DNA from: Candidatus Poribacteria bacterium
GTDB lineage: Bacteria > Poribacteria > WGA-4E > PCPOR2b
Assembly: GCA_003635265.1 (NCBI GenBank)
Contig: PYIZ01000053.1
Span: 148,274-212,273 of the forward strand
Direction: 5' to 3'
Length of the DNA stretch: 64,000 bases
Both the position numbers and the translations under genes were made by a program. Shown piece after piece: positions 35,061-44,578 of the stretch; within the stretch, counting starts at the first letter, position 1, and every line of letters begins with the position of its first letter. The notes under the pieces are model-generated. The model saw only the letters and a program-made list of their open reading frames with translations. It was not told where the DNA came from and ran no database searches.

Positions 35061-35624
35061 ATGATACGTCACATGATTTCACTCTGCATAGCAAAATTAA
35101 TAATTTTCAGTCTCATGGGCTGTGCGACTATTACACGCGGAACAACCCAAGATATTCCTATTTCCAGCGTGCCTGCCGGCGCACAAGTCAGCATCAATAA
35201 CCAGTTCTGGGGCGTAACCCCCATCATTGCCAAGCTTGACAGGAAACACCGACATAATGTGTTGATAGAACTTGAGGGATATAAACCTGTCGTGACAATC
35301 ATCGTATCTCAACAGGATATGGCGATCGCTGGAAATTGCTTGGCAGGAGGATTGCCGGGCATGGCAGTTGACTCAATGAGTGGTGCAGCTTCTGTCTTGA
35401 AACCTGAAATGGTCCATGCGGTGTTGGTAGCACGTGGAGAAGATCCTCCCTCGGTTTCGACACAGAAGCCTGTAAGCAGACTACCGCCACAACCCCAACC
35501 GCCCGTAGTCGCACCAGCTGTCAGGAGGCAGCAACAGAAATCAGATCAATCCGAGACGATTGCAGTTGTCCTACTTGCCGCTGTCCTCGCAATGGGACTT
35601 ATTATCGTATCCTCCGGCTCGTAG
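35061..35624 (+). CDS. PEGA-domain lipoprotein
   Basis: Lipoprotein of 187 residues. The signal peptide ends in SLMGC (Cys near residue 21). A PEGA domain follows (about 30-80: ISSVPAGAQVSINNQFWGVTPIIAKLD ... HNVLIELEGYKPV), a small beta fold found in surface proteins. The C-terminal part has a Pro/Gln-rich segment and a hydrophobic helix at 163-184, an unusual second membrane-insertion site for a lipoprotein. AAGGAGA precedes the ATG. A broken gene follows at 35624. Confidence 0.78.
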   Translation: MIRHMISLCIAKLIIFSLMGCATITRGTTQDIPISSVPAGAQVSINNQFWGVTPIIAKLDRKHRHNVLIELEGYKPVVTIIVSQQDMAIAGNCLAGGLPGMAVDSMSGAASVLKPEMVHAVLVARGEDPPSVSTQKPVSRLPPQPQPPVVAPAVRRQQQKSDQSETIAVVLLAAVLAMGLIIVSSGS

Positions 35625-36198
35625 TGCCTTCAGCCTCGGTTCAAATTTACAATGTCTCGGGCGATTTGTTTCAGTCTGTTTTCGATGACGCAGACCTGCT
35701 TGCGTATATCTTCCAGTTCATCGACGACATTGGTGTGGTATCAACAGTGAAACGATAGACTTAATCCATCTGCATCTGCCGTTCAACTCAAAACGCAACT
35801 ACGCTGTCCCGATAGGGAGTCAAGCCGCCGCTGCTGCATTTTCGGACACATGGAGTTTTGACGATATCAAAAAAGAGCGGGTAGAAACCCTTGAGACAGA
35901 GAGCAATCATCGCGGTAGGGTTTATCAGTGGATAAGGATTGACATTGAAGAAAGAGCCCGCGGCCCTGTGATTGAGCGGTTACACAAAAAAACCTATAAC
36001 GACACCTTTTTGAAAGGCAGACCATTGCCCGATGTAACACACCGCAAAATCGCCCCAATCGAGCGGGGCTTCCTATCCCAAGTATTGGTGTGGCATTTTT
36101 GCGACAAAGGTGTAGCAGAGTTTCGACAGCTGCCTTGTGATCATGAAGTTTCCTTTGAAATCATAGCCATATCGAAAATATACCCAAGATTGGCTTGA
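35624..36198 (+). pseudogene. Frameshifted hypothetical gene
   Basis: From the GTG at 35624 one frame reads about 44 protein-like codons (VQIYNVSGDLFQSVFDDADLLAYIF...) and stops near 35757. The next frame is open from 35689 to 36198 with no usable start until a GTG at 35968, and reads well from about 35749 (ETIDLIHLHLPFNSKRNYAVP onwards). The two halves would join into one protein of about 190 residues after a single-base shift near 35740-35755. I do not recognise the family. It could be a real frameshift mutation, a sequencing error or programmed frameshifting. Confidence 0.4.
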
Positions 36199-36206
36199 GA
36201 AGACAT

Positions 36207-36235
36207 TTGCAGATAAACTCGATCTTTGATACAAT
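36207..36235 (+). promoter_or_regulatory. Candidate sigma-70 promoter of the lpoB operon
   Basis: TTGCAG (36207-36212), a 17-bp spacer and TACAAT (36230-36235) match a housekeeping promoter, about 150 bp upstream of the lpoB start in a region with no gene. Confidence 0.45.
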
Positions 36236-36388
36236 ACGTTGTGTATGATTCGAGATAACTGTGGTATCTAAATTGCTATGGGTCAATGCACTCTGTAAAT
36301 TTAGTTTGGTAACAGTTCACGTTGGATTTTATCTATTTATGTTGCAAGGTCAACACAACCTATACACTCTCAAAAATTAGGAGGAATC

Positions 36389-36994
36389 ATGAAACAGGTA
36401 ATCATCCCAATCACTTGCATTCTATTCATCAGCCTTGTAGGATGCGGTTCAGCAAAAACAGTCGAGCGCATCGAAGTCGACACAACCATTGACCTCTCCG
36501 GACGCTGGAATGACACCGATTCTCGCCAAGTTTCCGAGGCGATGATTGCGGATTGTCTCAATCACCCGTGGATCTCACGGCATACGGTCGGCGCTGAAGG
36601 CAAAAGGCCAGTAGTCATCGTCGGAGCGATCCGCAACCGCAGCACAGAACATATCGCAATTCCTACATTTGTCAGTGATATTGAACGGGCGTTCATCAAT
36701 TCCGGCTTGGTGTCCGTTGTCGCTAGCGCCACCGAGCGGGGCGAACTGCGTGATGAGAAAGGAGACCAGAGCAAGTTTGCCAGTCTCGAAACGGTCAAGG
36801 CGATGGGTCAAGAGCTGGGTGCAGACTACATGATGACGGGGCAGATCAACACGATCGAAGACCGTGAAGGTGGGAAACAGGTCACATTTTATCAAACCGA
36901 TCTGACCTTGACCAACATCGAAACCAATGAAAAAATATGGCTTGGTCAAAAGAAAATTAAGAAATTCATCGAGCGAAAGCGAGCAGCGTTTTAG
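36389..36994 (+). CDS. lpoB: LpoB-family lipoprotein (penicillin-binding protein activator)
   Basis: Outer-membrane lipoprotein of 201 residues. In Enterobacteria LpoB reaches through peptidoglycan to activate PBP1B. The signal peptide ends in LVGC (Cys near 19). The C-terminal LpoB domain is clear: DLSGRWNDTDSRQVSEAMIADCL, PVVIVGAIRNRSTEHI, FVSDIERAFINSG, LGADYMMTGQINTIEDREGGKQ and TLTNIETNEKIWLGQKKIKKFI. TAGGAGG precedes the ATG. The gene 12 bp downstream is a TPR-like lipoprotein, a pairing common in distant phyla, so the two may act together. The native partner here is unknown. Confidence 0.85.
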   Translation: MKQVIIPITCILFISLVGCGSAKTVERIEVDTTIDLSGRWNDTDSRQVSEAMIADCLNHPWISRHTVGAEGKRPVVIVGAIRNRSTEHIAIPTFVSDIERAFINSGLVSVVASATERGELRDEKGDQSKFASLETVKAMGQELGADYMMTGQINTIEDREGGKQVTFYQTDLTLTNIETNEKIWLGQKKIKKFIERKRAAF

Positions 36995-37006
36995 AAAGAG
37001 CAAGCC

Positions 37007-38377
37007 ATGCAAACTGTGAAAATTCTACCGCTCTTGGCACTATTCTGCCTGAGTCTTGGGTGTAGCCCTTACAGCATGGAGGAGGTGCAGATCGCTTTTG
37101 AACAGGGCGATTTTGATGCCGCGCTGATTGAACTAGACGCAGACGGTAAGGGAGAAGCCAAATTACCGTATCTTTTTGAACGAGGTCTTATCACCCACTA
37201 CGGTGACCAGTTCGATGAGAGCAACCGTACCTTCGAGCTTGCCGAGATTACCTCAGATGACCTGTATACCAAAAGCATCTCGCGGGAAGCTGTCTCACTA
37301 GTCACTTCAGATAACCTCCGTGCATACGCCGGAACCCAGTATGAACGCCTGCTGATACACTATTACCGTGCGTTCAATTACGTCTATCTGAATATGCCTG
37401 ACGACGCACTCGTTGAATGTCGGAAAGCCAGCAGACTGCTGCAGTTCTACGCCGATGCCGACGAGAATTACGAGTTTGTCGGTGCTGCTTTCATCGCGTA
37501 CCTATCAGGTATTCTCTACGAGTGGGCGGGGGATTGGAACGATGCCTTCATCGCCTATCGTTGGGCAGAAAGAGCGTATAAGCAGTACGAGGAAGCGCTA
37601 GGGATTCCTTTTCCACAGGAGGTCGGGGAGTCTCTAGTACGCCTCGCGAGGCAGTTAGGCTTTCGGGAAGAATTTGAGAGGTATGCGGCAATCTACGGCA
37701 AACCGTCCGAGCGAGATCCAGATTCAGGTGAGCTTATCCTGCTCTATGAAACGGGGTTTGCACCCTTCAAAATTGAGGAAAACATAGTCTTCCCCATTCT
37801 CAAGGTCGATCCCATTGTCCAAGAGGACGCCGATCGAGACGAGAAACGGGTTCGGGAATATGGGCGTACGTTGATGGGCAGACGAAACCGACGATATAAA
37901 GAGATCGAAATCGAATACCTCTTGCGCGTCGCGATTCCTGCCTATCGCTCAAATCGTCCGAGTATTGTCGGTATTGACGCAGACACAGCCTATGGGGGTG
38001 TCTCTGGCGTCTTGGTTGAGGATATCGAAGCCGCGGCGATGAAAACGTTTGAGTCCGAGCTGCCGACTATTATGCTCCGCACAGTTGTGCGCGGCGTGTT
38101 GAAATATCTCAGTTTTCGTCGTGCTAATCAGGAGGGAGAAACGCTTGGCAGGCTGGTCAATCTACTGAATGTTGCCACCGAAAGTGCGGACACTCGTTCA
38201 TGGCAAACCTTGCCAAATAAAATTCTTCTTGTGCGGATGCGTTTGCCAGCGGGCACCCATAATGTGACGCTTTCGTTCTCTAACCGCACCAACCGTAGGG
38301 TTAAAACGGACACATTAAAGGATGTCGTAATTCAGAAAGATGATAAGACGTTTCTAAACTACCGGACGTTTGAGTGA
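37007..38377 (+). CDS. TPR-like lipoprotein (COG3014-like), LpoB neighbour
   Basis: Lipoprotein of 456 residues; the signal peptide ends in SLGC (Cys near 19). The N-terminal half (30-240) is helical and TPR-like, with pairs such as FEQGDFDAALIEL, LFERGLITHYGDQFDESNRTFELAE, YLNMPDDALVECRKAS and YEWAGDWNDAFIAYRWAERAY. The C-terminal half is mainly beta, with a GFAPFKIEENIVFPI motif and a final strand-rich stretch (LPAGTHNVTLSF). It begins 12 bp after lpoB on the same strand. This kind of protein is often next to LpoB and is thought to be part of the same envelope module, but its activity is unknown. Confidence 0.75.
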   Translation: MQTVKILPLLALFCLSLGCSPYSMEEVQIAFEQGDFDAALIELDADGKGEAKLPYLFERGLITHYGDQFDESNRTFELAEITSDDLYTKSISREAVSLVTSDNLRAYAGTQYERLLIHYYRAFNYVYLNMPDDALVECRKASRLLQFYADADENYEFVGAAFIAYLSGILYEWAGDWNDAFIAYRWAERAYKQYEEALGIPFPQEVGESLVRLARQLGFREEFERYAAIYGKPSERDPDSGELILLYETGFAPFKIEENIVFPILKVDPIVQEDADRDEKRVREYGRTLMGRRNRRYKEIEIEYLLRVAIPAYRSNRPSIVGIDADTAYGGVSGVLVEDIEAAAMKTFESELPTIMLRTVVRGVLKYLSFRRANQEGETLGRLVNLLNVATESADTRSWQTLPNKILLVRMRLPAGTHNVTLSFSNRTNRRVKTDTLKDVVIQKDDKTFLNYRTFE

Positions 38378-38402
38378 AACCGCCCTTCTTTCCCTAATTT
38401 GC

Positions 38403-41273
38403 CTAGGAGAAATATGGCTTAAGGAATTGTCCAGTGTAGGAACCGGAGGTTTGAGCGATCGCCTCCGGTATTCCCTCCGCGATAATCCTTCCTCCGCGAT
38501 GTCCGCCTTCTGGACCGAGATCAATGATATGATCTGCGGTCTTGATCACGTCGAGATGGTGTTCAATCACTAGCACGGTGTGCCCCGAATCAACCAACTG
38601 GTTCAGGCTCGCTAGCAGCTTCTGAATATCGGCGAGATGCAATCCAGTGGTGGGCTCATCAAGGATGTAAAAGTTATGCTTGCCTCGCTTAATTTTACCC
38701 AGTTCGTTTGCCAATTTTACCCGCTGTGCCTCCCCGCCTGAGAGGATAGGTGCCGGGTGTCCTATCTGCAAATAACCCATACCCAAATCGTTTAGGACAC
38801 TCAGCTTATGGTGGATGAGCCGCTGAGTCGCAAAGAAATCAACGCCCTCCTCAATCGACATCTCCAACACTTCGGCAATGTTTTTTCCGTTATAGGTTAC
38901 CTCAAGGGTTTCGTCATTGTATCGCGCCCCTTTGCAAGCAGGGCAAGGCACTTCCACATCCGGCATAAAGTGCAATTTAGTCGTGATTTGACCCTCGCCG
39001 CCACACTCCTCACATCGTCCCCCTTTGACGTTAAAACTAAATCGGGAAGCTGTATAACCGCGGGCTTCTGATTCGGGAGTGCTCGCAAAGAGTTTTCGGA
39101 TGTTATCGTAGAAACCGATGTAGGTCGCCGGATTGGAGCGGGGCGAACGCCCGATCGGGGATTGATCTATATTGATTACATCGCTGATATATTCATACCC
39201 CTCAACGTTGTCGTGGTCGCCCGATAGGACGCGGCTATCGTGGAAGATGGAATAGAGTTTCTTATAAAGGATTTCGTTGATCAGCGTACTCTTTCCCGAT
39301 CCCGATGCCCCGGTGACGCAGATAAAAAGTCCCAAGGGAATCTCCACATCAATATCTCTTAGGTTGTTCTCTCGCGCCCCACGGATGATAATCGACACCC
39401 CATTGGCTTCTCGCTGCTCGTCTGGGGTTTCAATTTCCTTCTCCCCACGCATATACTGCCCGGTTAGCGACACCGGATTTCTCAAGACTTTATCGGCAGG
39501 TCCCTCCGCAACTACCCTTCCACCATGAATCCCCGGACCGGGACCCAATTCAATAATGTGGTCTGCGGCTCGGATTGTTGCTTCATCGTGCTCGACTACG
39601 ATAACCGTATTCCCAATATCTCGCAGCTGCCTCAGTGTTCTGAGCATCTTGATGTTATCTTTGGGGTGAAGTCCAATCGTCGGTTCGTCCAGCACATATA
39701 GCATTCCCATCAGACCAGAACCAATTTGCGTTGAAAGGCGAATACGCTGCGATTCGCCTCCCGAAAGCGTCGCTGATCGCCGGTTGAGGTTGAGATAGTC
39801 TAGACCGATGCCGAGCAAGAGTTCAATCCGAGTCGTCAGTTCTTTAATGACCCGTGTCCCTGCTTCTCGTTTCTGCTCCGGGATCGACGTGATTCCCTCC
39901 AGAAAACCCTTCAATTCTTCTAGGTGTATATCGCCCAACTCATGGATATGTTTATCGTTGATGGTGACAAGGAGTCTTTGATGCTTTAGCTTGCTACCGT
40001 CACAATCAGGGCAGGTATGTTCGACCATCACCTTCCGCAGATACTCCTCCATTCCCGAATGTGCCTCCCCGCGCTTGCGGTAATGCCGGTAGTGCCGATC
40101 GATCCGGTTGATAACCCCATCAAACTCAATCTCTCTGCCAACATGATGGTGAGTCATCTGCTTCGCGCCTTCAGGCATTACAATCTTAAACTTTTCTCCT
40201 CGTGATCCGTAGAATACCAGATCGATAACCTCGTCCGGGAGGTCTTTGAACGGCGCGTCAAGGCTAAAATTATAGTGTTGTGCGAGGCTGTACATCATCC
40301 GACCATCCCAACGATCAGGATCATAATTAAAGGCTTGCTTCACGAATGCGCCTTCTATGATGCTTCGTGTTTTATCTGGGACAAGCAGATCCGGATGAAC
40401 TTGGAGGTAAGTGCCTAACCCAGAGCAGGTAACGCACGCACCCGTCGGTTCATTGAAGGTGAAGTGATGCGGTCCCAACTCCCCCATAACGATATGATGT
40501 TCAGGGCAACCAAAATCCTTGTAAAAGGCATGGGCATATTTATCAGCTAGGTCGGGACTCAGGATGTGGAAACTCATAAACCCTTCACCGACTAGGATAG
40601 CATGGTCGAGGGAGGCAAGGATCTGTTTGTCAATATCCGGCTTGACAACAAACCTGTCGATGATGGCTTGGATGTCGTACTCCACCTGTTCGTCTAGCTC
40701 AATCTCCTCACTGAGATCATGCAAATCACCATCAATCCGAACCCTGCGGCACCCCTTCAAACGGACATCATCAAGGAGGTAAGGATAATCTTCGCCGTAG
40801 ATCTTGAATACCGGTGCATAAATCTCAAGTTCCGTCCCTTCAGGTAGTGATAGTATATGCTCCATTAATTGATAGGGGGTTCGGGTTGGAACTTCGGCGT
40901 TACAATAGGGGCAGTGCGAGATGCCAATCGTGGCGAATAGCATCCGCATATAGTCGTAGAGATCGGTCATCGTACCCACAGTTGAGCGGGGGTTCATGGT
41001 AATGGTTTTCTGTTCAATTGAAACAACTGGCGACAATCCATCTACGAAATCCACGTCCGGCTTCTTCAGCTGTGCGACAAAGCGTTTGGCGTAGGTAGAC
41101 ATCGACTCTAGGAAACGACGCTGTCCTTCAGCGTAAACCGTTTCAAACGCAAGCGACGATTTCCCGGAGCCACTAAGACCCGTCAAGACCACCAGTTTAT
41201 TTCTGGGGATGTCGATGTTTATATCTTGTAGATTGTTCTCTCTCGCGCCTCTTATACTGATTGTCTCCCGCAT
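38403..41273 (-). CDS. uvrA: Excinuclease ABC subunit A
   Basis: Damage-recognition ATPase of nucleotide excision repair, 956 residues, normal length. It has two ABC domains: Walker A GLSGSGKSSLAF near residue 32 and GASGSGKSTLINE near residue 645, two LSGGE(S/A)QR signatures, and two DEPT Walker B motifs. Zinc-binding cysteine clusters (CPYCNAEV, CPDCDGSK, CEECGGEGQ...CPACKGARY) are intact. UvrA loads UvrB onto damage. It is monocistronic by appearance; the next gene upstream on the same strand is 180 bp away. The other uvr genes are not in this window. Confidence 0.97.
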   Translation of the reverse strand: MRETISIRGARENNLQDINIDIPRNKLVVLTGLSGSGKSSLAFETVYAEGQRRFLESMSTYAKRFVAQLKKPDVDFVDGLSPVVSIEQKTITMNPRSTVGTMTDLYDYMRMLFATIGISHCPYCNAEVPTRTPYQLMEHILSLPEGTELEIYAPVFKIYGEDYPYLLDDVRLKGCRRVRIDGDLHDLSEEIELDEQVEYDIQAIIDRFVVKPDIDKQILASLDHAILVGEGFMSFHILSPDLADKYAHAFYKDFGCPEHHIVMGELGPHHFTFNEPTGACVTCSGLGTYLQVHPDLLVPDKTRSIIEGAFVKQAFNYDPDRWDGRMMYSLAQHYNFSLDAPFKDLPDEVIDLVFYGSRGEKFKIVMPEGAKQMTHHHVGREIEFDGVINRIDRHYRHYRKRGEAHSGMEEYLRKVMVEHTCPDCDGSKLKHQRLLVTINDKHIHELGDIHLEELKGFLEGITSIPEQKREAGTRVIKELTTRIELLLGIGLDYLNLNRRSATLSGGESQRIRLSTQIGSGLMGMLYVLDEPTIGLHPKDNIKMLRTLRQLRDIGNTVIVVEHDEATIRAADHIIELGPGPGIHGGRVVAEGPADKVLRNPVSLTGQYMRGEKEIETPDEQREANGVSIIIRGARENNLRDIDVEIPLGLFICVTGASGSGKSTLINEILYKKLYSIFHDSRVLSGDHDNVEGYEYISDVINIDQSPIGRSPRSNPATYIGFYDNIRKLFASTPESEARGYTASRFSFNVKGGRCEECGGEGQITTKLHFMPDVEVPCPACKGARYNDETLEVTYNGKNIAEVLEMSIEEGVDFFATQRLIHHKLSVLNDLGMGYLQIGHPAPILSGGEAQRVKLANELGKIKRGKHNFYILDEPTTGLHLADIQKLLASLNQLVDSGHTVLVIEHHLDVIKTADHIIDLGPEGGHRGGRIIAEGIPEAIAQTSGSYTGQFLKPYFS

Positions 41274-41456
41274 CCATTTCTCCTTTGCGTGAGATACGCA
41301 AGTCTATAATTCTCCACCAGTGAATTGATTTACCCGGGCTTATGCTGTTAATCCCAAAACTGTAATATTTTTTGTCTCAAAACGGCTTTTTATATACTAT
41401 ACATAACATAAGTATATCATTTCTTTGTGGACTCTTCAAGGGAAATCTTACCGCAA

Positions 41457-42482
41457 TCAAATTTCTCCGAATCTCTCAATCACCTCTGTGTGTGAAGCGG
41501 TGCCGGTCGTCCCAATTTTAGTAACGGTAACCGAAGCGACAAGGTTTCCGACCTGTGCCGCTTCAAAGTGACTAAATCCACCGCAAAGTGTCGCAACAAT
41601 TGCAGCGGAAACACTATCCCCCGCTCCCACCGGATCAACCTCCATTTCAAGCGGGATGCCCGGTACGTGTTCGACCTGTCCGTTGTGAAATACCAAGATG
41701 CCCTCGGGACCAACAGTCACATAAAGCGGCTTTTCTGTTCGCTCTGTCAAGAGCTGCCCACATCGTTTTGCCTCCTCTATATCGACTTCTTCTCCCGTCC
41801 AGTCGGGATCCACCGCGCGTTTCGCCTCAAATCGGTTCGGTTTGACAGTAACGTGGTGATACTCTCCGATCCGTGTCCGAGAATCCACAAAAAAGAGCTT
41901 GTCGGGAAACTCCTCAGCGAGTTGGCAGATTTCCGACCGCACCCGATCCGTTACAACTCCCCGATTATCGTGCGGCATCTGATCGCCCACAATAATCCCC
42001 TCTACCTGTGGCACACATTGACGCAAGGCACGAATCACCCTATCCTCCACCTCAGGTTGCATCATAGATTGGTTCTCAATATCAAATCGAGGTCCTTCCG
42101 TTTCAATTCCTTCATACCCGCGATGGATGGGTTTAAGATAGGTCGGCGTAACCCGATCCGGGGTGCTAATCATGAAATCTGTGATGCAGCCATTGGCTTC
42201 TAAGCGTTCCAGTAGGGTGCTACCAAACCCATCTTCTCCGATCACACTCAGCGTGTAAATTTCGCCGACCTCTAGTGCAGCAAGGTTGTTGGTGACAGTT
42301 CCCGCAGCACCGGGGCTGTAGCGTTGCGCTACGACAGGATTGGTGTGCCAAGGGGTTTCTAAGGACAGGGTTGATTTCGTTTTATCAATCATCCAATATG
42401 CGTCGAGGTAAAAATCCCCGACAACCAATATCTTTCGCTCTCGAAATCCCTCTAGCATTGTTTTCAGGCGTACTTCATCCAT
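41457..42482 (-). CDS. PfkB-family carbohydrate kinase
   Basis: Ribokinase-family sugar kinase, 341 residues. It resembles the kinase domain of RfaE/HldE, which phosphorylates D-glycero-D-manno-heptose 7-phosphate, in ILVVGDFYLDAYWMIDKTK and SPGAAGTVTNNLAALEV. The C-terminal catalytic motif is DPVGAGDSVSAAIVATL, with the base Asp. The start at 42482 is chosen because GGAAGGAAATTTT precedes it; the frame begins at 42506 otherwise. The partner nucleotidyltransferase domain of HldE is absent. Heptose activation for LPS is possible, but other sugars fit too. Confidence 0.83.
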   Translation of the reverse strand: MDEVRLKTMLEGFRERKILVVGDFYLDAYWMIDKTKSTLSLETPWHTNPVVAQRYSPGAAGTVTNNLAALEVGEIYTLSVIGEDGFGSTLLERLEANGCITDFMISTPDRVTPTYLKPIHRGYEGIETEGPRFDIENQSMMQPEVEDRVIRALRQCVPQVEGIIVGDQMPHDNRGVVTDRVRSEICQLAEEFPDKLFFVDSRTRIGEYHHVTVKPNRFEAKRAVDPDWTGEEVDIEEAKRCGQLLTERTEKPLYVTVGPEGILVFHNGQVEHVPGIPLEMEVDPVGAGDSVSAAIVATLCGGFSHFEAAQVGNLVASVTVTKIGTTGTASHTEVIERFGEI

Positions 42483-42538
42483 AAAATTTCCTTCCGTAAC
42501 GATCAATACGCATCCGTATCTTACGGGTCATTTTTGCA

Positions 42539-42568
42539 TTGACGTGGGATTTTTCCCTGTGTTACGAT
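42539..42568 (+). promoter_or_regulatory. Candidate promoter for glycerophosphodiesterase gene
   Basis: TTGACG (42539-42544), an 18-bp spacer and TACGAT (42563-42568), 76 bp upstream of the ATG at 42645. Confidence 0.4.
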
Positions 42569-42644
42569 TATTATCTATCTCTTATAGCAGGAAGATACCG
42601 ACTACTTTAGCAGTTTTTCACCGTTGGTTCAAGAGGAATAAGAA

Positions 42645-43370
42645 ATGGTCGCTAATGTTGCCCATCGGGGTGCATCTGGAAACTACCCTGAAAATACCCT
42701 GATCGCCTTTCAGAAGGCGTTAGAAATTGGTGTTGATGAGATTGAACTGGATCTCTACATGACAAAGGATGACCACCTAATCATCATGCACGACTCAACC
42801 GTAGACCGGACGACAGACGGCACGGGCGCGATTTCAGACCTGACGCTAGTTGAAATCAAAGCCCTAGACGCAGGGGTGGTGTTTGGTGAACGGTTTAGAG
42901 GTGAGCATGTGCCGACATGGGAGGAAGCGTTAGAACTCGTGCAAGGCAAGGTTGGGCTTAACGTCCATCTCAAGGAGGGTGGCAACCCAGACGGACACTA
43001 CGAACGCAAGGTCGCTAAGGCGTTGAGCGACTTTCACATGGTAGACGATTCTATCCTGACATGCAGCGATGCAAGCGTCGGAATCTTTGCTGAGATTGAC
43101 TCGCGGATCGAGTGTCGAATCTTTCGTGCGAATCGCACGCCAGAGGAATATATCCGAAAATCGGTAGAGATGGGACTTCGGACGATGCAGCCGGGACGGG
43201 ATATCACAACTCGGGATTTCGTCCAGAAGGCTCATGCCGCGGGGCGAATTGTGCACGTCTTCTATGCGGATACCCCTGAGGATATGCGGGCTTACATCGA
43301 AATCGGTGTTGATGGGATTCTGACGAACTATCCGGAACGGCTGAAAACGGTTCTCGCAGAATCCGAATAG
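42645..43370 (+). CDS. Glycerophosphodiester phosphodiesterase
   Basis: GDPD of 241 residues. The signature runs AHRGASGNYPENTLIAFQKALEIGVDEIELDLYMTKDDHLIIMHDSTVDRTT, with catalytic His/Arg, metal-binding Glu/Asp and the second His. It differs from the copy at 23425 in the middle third, including a FGERFRGEHVPTWEEAL loop typical of secreted or cell-wall-teichoic-type members, though there is no signal peptide. It would release glycerol 3-phosphate from phosphodiesters. AGAGGAATAAGA precedes the ATG. Confidence 0.9.
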   Translation: MVANVAHRGASGNYPENTLIAFQKALEIGVDEIELDLYMTKDDHLIIMHDSTVDRTTDGTGAISDLTLVEIKALDAGVVFGERFRGEHVPTWEEALELVQGKVGLNVHLKEGGNPDGHYERKVAKALSDFHMVDDSILTCSDASVGIFAEIDSRIECRIFRANRTPEEYIRKSVEMGLRTMQPGRDITTRDFVQKAHAAGRIVHVFYADTPEDMRAYIEIGVDGILTNYPERLKTVLAESE

Positions 43371-43395
43371 CAGAAATTGAATCCAGAACTCAAAA

Positions 43396-44559
43396 CTAAC
43401 AACGGTCAACTATCTTTTTTTCAACCGATTCCACCGCTAACTTCACAAGCGCGTCGATATCCAAGGCTGCCTCCGCCTCTTGGACCGCTTCAAGTGATGC
43501 GTTAGTCGCTGGATGGTCAGGAACAAAGAGCGAACAGCAATCATCATGAGGGAGCGTCGAAATCTTAAAGGTCCCGATCTTCTCCGCCAAGTCCATGATC
43601 TCTGCCTTGTCATCGCCAATGAGCGGGCGTAAAATAGGCATCTCTGCGACCTCCTCAATCACGCGAAGGTTGCGCAAAGTTTGCGAGGCGACCTGCCCAA
43701 GACTCTCCCCAGTAACAAGGCACTCTGCTTTCGCAGCCGCTGCGATCTGCTGTGCAATGCGTACCATCATTCGACGATAAAGGATAACCCGATACGGGGC
43801 GGGGGTTTGGGTTACAATTTCCTGCTGAACTTCTGCAAATGGAACAAGGTAAATCTGCGTCCGATAGTTCCACGTCGCCAAGATCTCGGCAAGTTCTTCC
43901 ACTTTTTCAAGCGATGCTTTGTCTGTGTAAGGATAGCTGTGAAAGTGGACGAAAAGTGCCTTGACGCCGCGTTTCATCAGCCGCCAAGCGGCAACCGGCG
44001 AGTCAATTCCACCGGAGAGCATGACGAGGACCTTCCCGCTCGCACCAACAGGCAGACCGCCAACCCCTCGAATCTTTTCAACGTAGATATATGCTGCCTC
44101 ATCAACAATTTCAATGTTGCAGCGCAAGTCAGGGGTGTGCATATCTGCTGATGCGCCGGTCGCACTGAGGAGATGCGCTCCCACCGCGGCACTAGTCTCC
44201 GGCGAAGTCAGCGGAAAACGTTTGTTTGCCCGCTTCGTTTCAACTTTAAGCGTCTTGAACTGCCGATCTTTGACGAGTTCCAACGCGGCATCTTTAATAG
44301 CGTCGAGGGTCTGTTCTACTGCTAGAACGAGTTCAAAATGGGCTATTCCCATGATTTTGCCCAGCTGCGCTTGGATCGCCGTGACATCTGCTTCCGGGTG
44401 CAACATCACCAGAATCCGTCCGTATATTCGCCGTACCTCTACGCAGCCCATACCCTTCAATGATAGTTTTATATTCTGTGCGAGTTTCTTTTCAAAGTAT
44501 GAGCGGTTCCCGCGTTTTAATCCAATCTCACCGTAGTGCACCAGAAATAGCTTTTCCAT
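43396..44559 (-). CDS. thiI: tRNA 4-thiouridine synthetase
   Basis: ThiI of 387 residues with start at ATG 44559. Domains in order are a ferredoxin-like N-terminus (VHYGEIGLKRGNRSYFEKKL), THUMP (about 60-165), and the PP-loop ATPase with SGGIDSPVAAW. It adenylates U8 of tRNA before sulfur insertion. There is no C-terminal rhodanese domain, the state found in many Gram-positive and archaeal ThiI; the sulfur then comes from another IscS-type donor. The gene starts 20 bases after the stop of the AAA ATPase gene on the same strand, so they are likely co-transcribed with RNase HIII. Confidence 0.92.
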   Translation of the reverse strand: MEKLFLVHYGEIGLKRGNRSYFEKKLAQNIKLSLKGMGCVEVRRIYGRILVMLHPEADVTAIQAQLGKIMGIAHFELVLAVEQTLDAIKDAALELVKDRQFKTLKVETKRANKRFPLTSPETSAAVGAHLLSATGASADMHTPDLRCNIEIVDEAAYIYVEKIRGVGGLPVGASGKVLVMLSGGIDSPVAAWRLMKRGVKALFVHFHSYPYTDKASLEKVEELAEILATWNYRTQIYLVPFAEVQQEIVTQTPAPYRVILYRRMMVRIAQQIAAAAKAECLVTGESLGQVASQTLRNLRVIEEVAEMPILRPLIGDDKAEIMDLAEKIGTFKISTLPHDDCCSLFVPDHPATNASLEAVQEAEAALDIDALVKLAVESVEKKIVDRC

Positions 44560-44578
44560 AAGGCTTGTCGAAGTTTTG

